Shown: one piece after another, positions 47,748 to 52,211 of the stretch | Position numbering within the stretch: the stretch's first letter is position 1 | Layout of the letters: each line of letters begins with the position of its first letter | NCBI RefSeq assembly: GCF_006228125.1 | Contig: NZ_VDFY01000078.1 | Coordinates: forward strand, 1 to 52,211 | Length of the DNA: 52,211 nucleotides | Reading direction: 5' to 3' | From: Micromonospora orduensis | Lineage (GTDB): Bacteria; Actinomycetota; Actinomycetes; Mycobacteriales; Micromonosporaceae | Program-made: the position numbers and the translations under genes | Notes under the pieces: model-generated | What the model saw: only the letters and a program-made list of their open reading frames with translations | Told to the model about the DNA's origin: nothing | The model's database searches: none

Positions 47748-48893
47748 TCAGCGACTGAGGCCGACCAACGTCGCCAGTCGCGCCACGCCGGCCGGCGCCG
47801 GCTGCGCGCGGGCGACATCGGCGATGAGAGTACGCGCCACCGGCCGCCACCGAACCTCAGCTGGCGCGACACTGTCCGCGTCGACCAACGCCCGCGCCGC
47901 CCCGCGCAGGTCACCACTGTGGAGACACGCCCGCGCGACGTCGACCAGGTACGCGCCCCGATATTCGGCCGGCAACCTTCGCCACGCCTCCCGCCGCACC
48001 ACTGTCGAGTGCCTTCGTAGCGCCTCAACGGCGTCATTCCGCGAGGCTGCCACCAGCACCCGCGTCAGCTCGACGGCGATCAGACCGAAGCAGGTGCGGT
48101 GCTGATCGTCGTACCCCCGAAGGTTTGTGGCGACGCCCGCGGCCCGGTCGGTCAGCTCGTCGGCGCGGCGGTGCTCGCCGCAGCCGGCGGCGGCCAGCGC
48201 GGCCTGGAGCAGCAGCGCCCCTCCCACGGCCCACTCCCCCGCTGACCGCTGCGGCCGGACACGGTTCGCGGCGGCGAGCGTCGCGGCCAGGGCCAGGCGG
48301 TCGCGGCCGGACGCGCGCAGCGCCTGGCCGACCGAGATGGCCGCCGTCGCCGCGAGGGCGGGGTCGTCGTGGGCAGCGGCCATCGCTCGGTCGGCGGCCA
48401 GCCAGGCCAGGTCGGCCTCGCCGAGCTTGACCAGCAGCGACGAGGTGATCCGGTACGCCTGCACCAGCAACTCCGCCGACCGCGCGCCCTGGGCGGCGTC
48501 GAGCAGACCCGGCAACAGGCGCACCAACTGCCCGTAGTGCGCGTGCTGGTAGGTCAACCAGGCGTGCCCGACCCGCCGCCGCAGCTCGTCCGTCTGCGGT
48601 GGAGCGTGCGGGATGTCGTAGCGGGCGAGCGCGGCCCGGATGTCGTCCACCCCGTCCGGCGTGCCCGCCGGAGTGCTCCGCGGCTGGCCAAGCAGCGCCT
48701 CCGGCTCGACGCGCAGGACGTGGGCCAGTTCCTGGATGACCGAGTACCGGTCCAGGGGGCGGGCGCCCCGCTCGATCTTGTCCACCCAGCTCTTCGACCT
48801 GCGTAGCCGGTCGGCGAGCATCTGCTGCGTCATCTGCCGCCGCACCCGCCAGCTCGCCACCCGGCGGCCGACAGGGATGTCATCGCTGGTCAC
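47748..48893 (-). CDS. XRE-family regulator with C-terminal helical repeats
   Basis: A 381-residue protein. The helix-turn-helix is at residues 10-60 (VASWRVRRQMTQQMLADRLRRSKSWVDKIERG), followed by a long alanine-rich helical domain of TPR-like repeats (about 85-380). It is a typical actinomycete XRE-TPR regulator. The GTG start overlaps the stop region of a small frame by 14 bases, so the two may be translationally coupled. No partner gene of the small DUF397 type follows it. Confidence 0.78.
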   Translation of the reverse strand: MTSDDIPVGRRVASWRVRRQMTQQMLADRLRRSKSWVDKIERGARPLDRYSVIQELAHVLRVEPEALLGQPRSTPAGTPDGVDDIRAALARYDIPHAPPQTDELRRRVGHAWLTYQHAHYGQLVRLLPGLLDAAQGARSAELLVQAYRITSSLLVKLGEADLAWLAADRAMAAAHDDPALAATAAISVGQALRASGRDRLALAATLAAANRVRPQRSAGEWAVGGALLLQAALAAAGCGEHRRADELTDRAAGVATNLRGYDDQHRTCFGLIAVELTRVLVAASRNDAVEALRRHSTVVRREAWRRLPAEYRGAYLVDVARACLHSGDLRGAARALVDADSVAPAEVRWRPVARTLIADVARAQPAPAGVARLATLVGLSR

Positions 48894-49041
48894 GCCGCCA
48901 CCGCCGGTCCGGAACCGCGCGGGTCGTGTCCTCCACGGGTACGCGCTCGGCCTCGGCCTGGACCAGGAGGCGCTGCTTGGCAGCCTCCTGCTCGGCCGCC
49001 TCGCTGTTGTGCTCCGGAGCGTTGTCGTCCTGACCGCCCAT
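48880..49041 (-). CDS. Possible 53-residue protein upstream of the XRE regulator
   Basis: An ATG behind a GAGGCGGGG ribosome-binding site opens a 53-codon frame (MGGQDDNAPEHNSEAAEQE..., then charged residues, ending RRWRRDQR). It is acidic at the start and basic at the end and ends inside the first codons of the XRE gene. No relatives are recognised. Its placement and ribosome-binding site are the only support. Confidence 0.4.
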   Translation of the reverse strand: MGGQDDNAPEHNSEAAEQEAAKQRLLVQAEAERVPVEDTTRAVPDRRWRRDQR

Positions 49042-49167
49042 CCCCGCCTCATCCGGTAAGGGCGCAGCCGTGCTCGGGATCGACCACTGCCGCGCCAGGT
49101 CATCGGGACGCGGTCACGTCCCAAAGCGGACACTAAGGCGGATTAGTGATGCAGTGATTACTGGCAG

Positions 49168-50358
49168 TTATGCGGCCAGGTTGATGCCGATGCGGCCGGC
49201 GAGCAGGCGCAGGTCGTCGGGGATGGCTCGGCGCTGGGCACGCTGGGCCAGGGTCACCACGGCGTCCCGGGCGAGGGGGTTGATGGCGAACGGGATCGGT
49301 GCTGCCCGCTCGGCCTGGACGAATGCGGCGAGGGCTTCGGCATCCCGACGACCGCCGTCCGCCAGAGCTCGCCCAATATCGAGCCAGTACGACAGTTGGC
49401 GATTCGACGCCTTGAGCACCTGCGGCCGTATCGTCCGGGACAGCTCGATCACTTTGCCGGACTCGCCCTGCTCTGCCGCAATGGACATCTTCCAGAGCCC
49501 GACGTTCGTCGGCCCGAAGCAACACCCGTTGAAGCCGCCACCGTCTGCTGGATCTCCCAGACTCGCCGCCTCACGCGTCGCCTCTGCGAGATGATCGCGG
49601 GCCACATCGGGACGACCGTCCACGGTCGAGGCCAGCGCAGCCATGAGGTAAAGCTGACCGAGCATCTGGCGCACCCGGATGTCGGAGGCGTCCCCTTGTA
49701 GCTCGACCAGTGATCGGTCAGCGGATCTGGCCGCCAAGCGCGCGGACTCGATCGGCAGGCTCTGCGCGTACACGAACCGGGATGCGCCGAGCCACGCACG
49801 GTCCTCGACGTCCTCGGCGGCGGACACGGATACCCGAGCGGCGTTGAGGGCCAGGTGGCGGTAGCCGAGGTGTCGAATGCAGGTAGAGGCCAGATAGGCG
49901 ACCTGGGCGAGTGTCGTCCCGCCCACGGCGGCGGCTTCGAGCAACAGGCCCGGCAGCATTCGGGCCATTGCCGGGTAATTACAGGCGTTGCGGAGTTGGT
50001 CGGCTCGGGCAATCTCGGCTGCCAGGCGTTCCGCTGTGTAGGTCGAAGGGCGGCGCTCGCCGTCCTCGATCTCGATCAGGGCCGACCAGATCGCCGGCAC
50101 GCACTCGGCGGCGCTCTCGCGGGCCGGATCACCGGACTCGGTGCCCTGACCGAGCAGGTCAGCCACCGTGACCTGGAGCGCGGCAGCGAGAGCGACCAGT
50201 GTGGAGCGACGGTCGATGGTCTTCCGACCCGACTCAACCTGCGACACGTACGACTGGGTGACACCAGCGAGCCCGGCGAGAACGGCCTGAGTCATCCCGC
50301 CCCGACGCATCCGCCAGTAGCGAATCCTGGCACCGATGGTGTCCGGCTTCTTCACCAT
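49168..50358 (-). CDS. XRE-family regulator with C-terminal helical repeats
   Basis: A 396-residue protein. The helix-turn-helix at residues 8-60 reads IGARIRYWRMRRGGMTQAVLAGLAGVTQSYVSQVESG in pieces, followed by TPR-like helices to the end. The centre has an unusual GFNGCCFGP segment with paired cysteines. The ATG is chosen as the first start directly before the conserved DNA-binding domain. It diverges from a small unknown gene with a leader; two clear dyads in the shared gap could be its binding sites, so this looks like a regulator-target pair. Confidence 0.78.
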   Translation of the reverse strand: MVKKPDTIGARIRYWRMRRGGMTQAVLAGLAGVTQSYVSQVESGRKTIDRRSTLVALAAALQVTVADLLGQGTESGDPARESAAECVPAIWSALIEIEDGERRPSTYTAERLAAEIARADQLRNACNYPAMARMLPGLLLEAAAVGGTTLAQVAYLASTCIRHLGYRHLALNAARVSVSAAEDVEDRAWLGASRFVYAQSLPIESARLAARSADRSLVELQGDASDIRVRQMLGQLYLMAALASTVDGRPDVARDHLAEATREAASLGDPADGGGFNGCCFGPTNVGLWKMSIAAEQGESGKVIELSRTIRPQVLKASNRQLSYWLDIGRALADGGRRDAEALAAFVQAERAAPIPFAINPLARDAVVTLAQRAQRRAIPDDLRLLAGRIGINLAA

Positions 50359-50386
50359 GACTATGCGCACCCCCAGGCAAAGAACC

Positions 50387-50450
50387 GGGATAGCGGCCAC
50401 GCCCTGCTATCCCCGCACGCTTGGACGGTACACCGACAAAGCATCCAAGC
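50387..50450. promoter_or_regulatory. Two inverted repeats between the XRE gene and the divergent small gene
   Basis: GGGATAGC-N11-GCTATCCC (50387-50413) and GCTTGGA-N18-TCCAAGC (50419-50450) are both perfect dyads. Arm lengths are eight and seven bases. They are candidate operators for the adjacent XRE regulator. Confidence 0.45.
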
Positions 50451-50543
50451 GATGACGCTGATTTTTCGGAAGACGTCAGTCCTCCAGCATCGGAGCTAGC
50501 TACGGTCGCCAGGTGACCTGAACGAGCCGGACGGAGGACCTCG

Positions 50544-50579
50544 ATGCAGCGCCCGCACGGCTTCCGGTTCCGCCGATGA
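50544..50579 (+). other. 11-codon leader peptide frame
   Basis: A short frame MQRPHGFRFRR starts with ATG seven bases after a GGAGGACC ribosome-binding site and ends at TGA overlapping the next ATG (ATGA). It is rich in arginine. The arrangement predicts translational coupling to the following gene. Confidence 0.5.
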
Positions 50580-50968
50580 GTGTGCGTATTGAGGTGGCAA
50601 CGAACGGCGAGTGCCTGCTGGGCGAGGAGTCAGGCGCTGCTGGTGCGTCTCGTAGGTTCGGCCGTCGGCTGTGGAACGGTCAATGTCGTCAGACTCTCCC
50701 GCTACTGTCGATAGCCGGCGAGCAGGACGAGCGGCTCTGCCTCGGTGGTGAGCGGATCGATCTCGGCTGCGGTCTCGAACACGGCGCGTTCGAGCTACCG
50801 GAAGGCACCACTGCAGATTCGGGCCTTGTCATCGCAGACGCCGAGGTCGGCCTCGCCTTCTTCGCGATGCGGATCCTTGCCCGGCTCCAACAGATGGGCA
50901 CGGTCTCAGCAATGAACATAGATGCTTACACTTCCGTGCTCACGCAGCGGAGTGGAGAGCAAACCTGA
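50576..50968 (+). CDS. Uncharacterised 130-residue protein
   Basis: A soluble alpha/beta protein I do not recognise. It opens with MSVRIEVATNGECLLGEESG and has a possible C-terminal helix FFAMRILARLQQMGTVSAM. Its ATG overlaps the stop of an 11-codon frame that carries the only good ribosome-binding site. It diverges from an XRE regulator and is probably its target. Composition is somewhat less GC-rich than the core genes. Confidence 0.6.
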   Translation: MSVRIEVATNGECLLGEESGAAGASRRFGRRLWNGQCRQTLPLLSIAGEQDERLCLGGERIDLGCGLEHGAFELPEGTTADSGLVIADAEVGLAFFAMRILARLQQMGTVSAMNIDAYTSVLTQRSGEQT

Positions 50969-51037
50969 AGCAGCCGGCCACGCTGAACGACGTTTTAACT
51001 GCGGCGACATGACCTTGCCACGCTCCTGCTCTCCTAC

Positions 51038-51961
51038 CTAACTACCTACCTGGTTAAATAAAGCGCCCAGCCGTCGGCACATCAGCCCGAGTCGGCTGTC
51101 GCGTTCACTGTCTTCCGTATCCGATTTGCACCGAGGACATCTTTTCTCCGCCGTACTGCACGCGGCCCAGTACTCCAGGAACGCAATGTCGATAAGAAGC
51201 CACTGGGCAACCCCCTCTTGATACTGCACGGCGGCTAGCAGACCGCTGGCAACAGCCGTGCCAAGCGCAAGCACCAGCGCTGCAAGCACAGCTTTTAGGC
51301 TGATCGTAGGGGTGTCGCTGCGACAGATGGACACCTCTGCCGCTATCACGCATATGACGGTGGCCGGAACGATTCCAATGCACATCTGCCGGACTGATCG
51401 TCGGTATTCATACTCAGCCTGAGAGGCAGCGGACATTTTGCTGCGGGCGAGGCTGACCGCGAGATGGAGGTCGTATCGCGTACTTATCGGCTTCGCGAAC
51501 AGCTGGTGCCACCAGCGCCTGCGGGATCTCCACCACGATCGCAAGGCCAAGGATTCAGGCCTGCGCTCCCAAGGTTCGTCCTGAAAAAGCCGATGAAGAT
51601 GCCCGATGAGCGGCTGATCCCCATCGGCCTGGGACTCGACTTGGACCGCACCGAGCATTTCTAACCGCTGGGCTCGCAGGTTTTGAACGAGGCGATTCGT
51701 TGGCCAGTAGAAGGTTGCCATTACTACAACAATTCCGATGGTGTACGCAAGTCCCAGCAGGACCAGCAGAACCAAGATCGCGTGGACGGAACTCGTATTG
51801 GATGCAGCGACGACACGAGCCAAGCGCAGGTGCTGATTCCACCCCCACGCATCGCCGAGCACTACTAGGAGCCAGAAAGCGGCAGCGACAGTCGCCGCAC
51901 CGGGAATCAAAAATTCAATCCGCAGAGATGCACCGTACTTCACGCGGCGCCAGCATGCCAT
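51038..51961 (-). CDS. Uncharacterised membrane protein with C-terminal CxxC motif
   Basis: A 307-residue protein with four hydrophobic helices at about 17-36, 58-85, 187-208 and 216-244. A cytoplasmic-looking loop of 100 residues with many W and R sits between the second and third. Near the C-terminus, KRCPRCKSD contains a CxxC pair that could bind zinc with another site. Codon third positions are much less GC-biased than elsewhere in the window, so it was probably acquired. The family is unknown to me, and no neighbour suggests a role. The ATG was taken as the first in-frame start; the ribosome-binding site is weak. Confidence 0.6.
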   Translation of the reverse strand: MACWRRVKYGASLRIEFLIPGAATVAAAFWLLVVLGDAWGWNQHLRLARVVAASNTSSVHAILVLLVLLGLAYTIGIVVVMATFYWPTNRLVQNLRAQRLEMLGAVQVESQADGDQPLIGHLHRLFQDEPWERRPESLALRSWWRSRRRWWHQLFAKPISTRYDLHLAVSLARSKMSAASQAEYEYRRSVRQMCIGIVPATVICVIAAEVSICRSDTPTISLKAVLAALVLALGTAVASGLLAAVQYQEGVAQWLLIDIAFLEYWAACSTAEKRCPRCKSDTEDSERDSRLGLMCRRLGALFNQVGS

Positions 51962-52095
51962 GACAGCTCGTCAGCTTCAACACCTACCGGTCGGATGTCC
52001 GGATGGCTACAGTGCTGGAGACAGCAGGTCGTCAGCCGTCATACTGTTCTGCCGAGAACCGCGTGCATCCTCCTTCGAGCGCCTTGGCCTCAGCC

Positions 52096-52211
52096 TCACA
52101 GCGCCACGATCGCCGCAGTCTCCGCAGGCAGCTCGATCCGGTCCCGCATCACCGTGACGCCCTCGCCCGTAGCCAGCAGCACCCGCCGCGCCACCCCAGG
52201 CAAGGCCACCG
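52096..52211 (-). CDS. C-terminal end of a probable glycoside hydrolase (partial)
   Basis: Only the last 37 codons are inside the window. They encode VALPGVARRVLLATGEG followed by RIELPAETAAIVAL and a stop. A short beta strand with RVLLATGEG and the ending LPAETAAIV are usual at the C-terminus of GH13-type enzymes such as malto-oligosyltrehalose or alpha-glucosidase proteins, so this is a tentative call. The 134 bases between it and the membrane protein gene show nothing recognisable. Confidence 0.4.
   Translation of the reverse strand, partial: VALPGVARRVLLATGEGVTVMRDRIELPAETAAIVAL

Overview
The window looks like a chromosomal segment from a Micromonosporaceae-type actinomycete (probably Micromonospora or a close relative). 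Base composition is very GC-rich and codon third positions are almost all G or C. The gene set is typical of that family: glucosyl-3-phosphoglycerate synthase, SecA2, a GAF-ANTAR regulator, a SigB/SigF-family sigma factor, CDGSH plus haem-oxygenase-like genes, and XRE regulators with TPR-like tails. No tRNA, rRNA, CRISPR array, transposase or integrase was recognised. No gene-free stretch exceeds 300 bases.

Layout. 1-3.5 kb: start of an unidentified gene, a cysteine dioxygenase-rhodanese pair, a cupin, an ankyrin protein, a DUF3500 protein and a DUF2231 membrane protein. 3.8-10.9 kb, all on the minus strand: GAF-ANTAR regulator, SecA2, an ABC exporter, and an overlapping MDR-dehydrogenase/Gfo-Idh pair. 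11.1-13.3 kb: gpgS and a GT4 glycosyltransferase. 13.4-18.0 kb: DUF4383 protein, STAS-HATPase protein, a solitary cytochrome oxidase subunit I, then (opposite strand) a sigma factor carrying its own C-terminal STAS domain. 18.2-27.2 kb: uncharacterised protein, CDGSH protein, haem-oxygenase-like protein, a TPP enzyme overlapping a Vms1/Rv2629-type gene, DUF3817, a GCS2 ligase and DUF2267. 27.4-29.5 kb: a broken SCP2/glycogen-debranching locus.

29.6-38.1 kb is the most unusual part. A small membrane protein and an XRE regulator precede a tight operon: TIR protein, large protein with a degenerate P-loop and helical C-terminus, possible SPFH-like protein, vWA-OmpA lipoprotein, and multi-pass membrane protein. 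This resembles a membrane-linked TIR conflict system whose full architecture I do not recognise as a described type. The TIR protein tail and the P-loop protein share a 16-residue motif with 10 identities.

38-52 kb: assorted single genes (HTH_42 protein, lipoproteins, a secreted GH43, DUF4396), an SDR/TetR divergent pair with three operator copies, an S41 peptidase, a DUF2089-SHOCT-like operon that appears leaderless, two XRE regulators, a small gene with a coupled 11-codon leader, a lower-GC membrane protein, and the C-terminal end of what may be a glycoside hydrolase.

A second theme joins many genes from 3.5 to 27.5 kb. Sequences of the form GTTT-N15/16-GGGTA[GT], matching the SigB/SigF-family promoter type, sit in the right place and orientation before the DUF2231, GAF-ANTAR, DUF4383, STAS-HATPase and ctaD genes. 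Slightly weaker versions precede the haem-oxygenase-like, CDGSH and SCP2/debranching genes. With the sigma-STAS gene in the middle, this looks like a locally clustered general-stress regulon.
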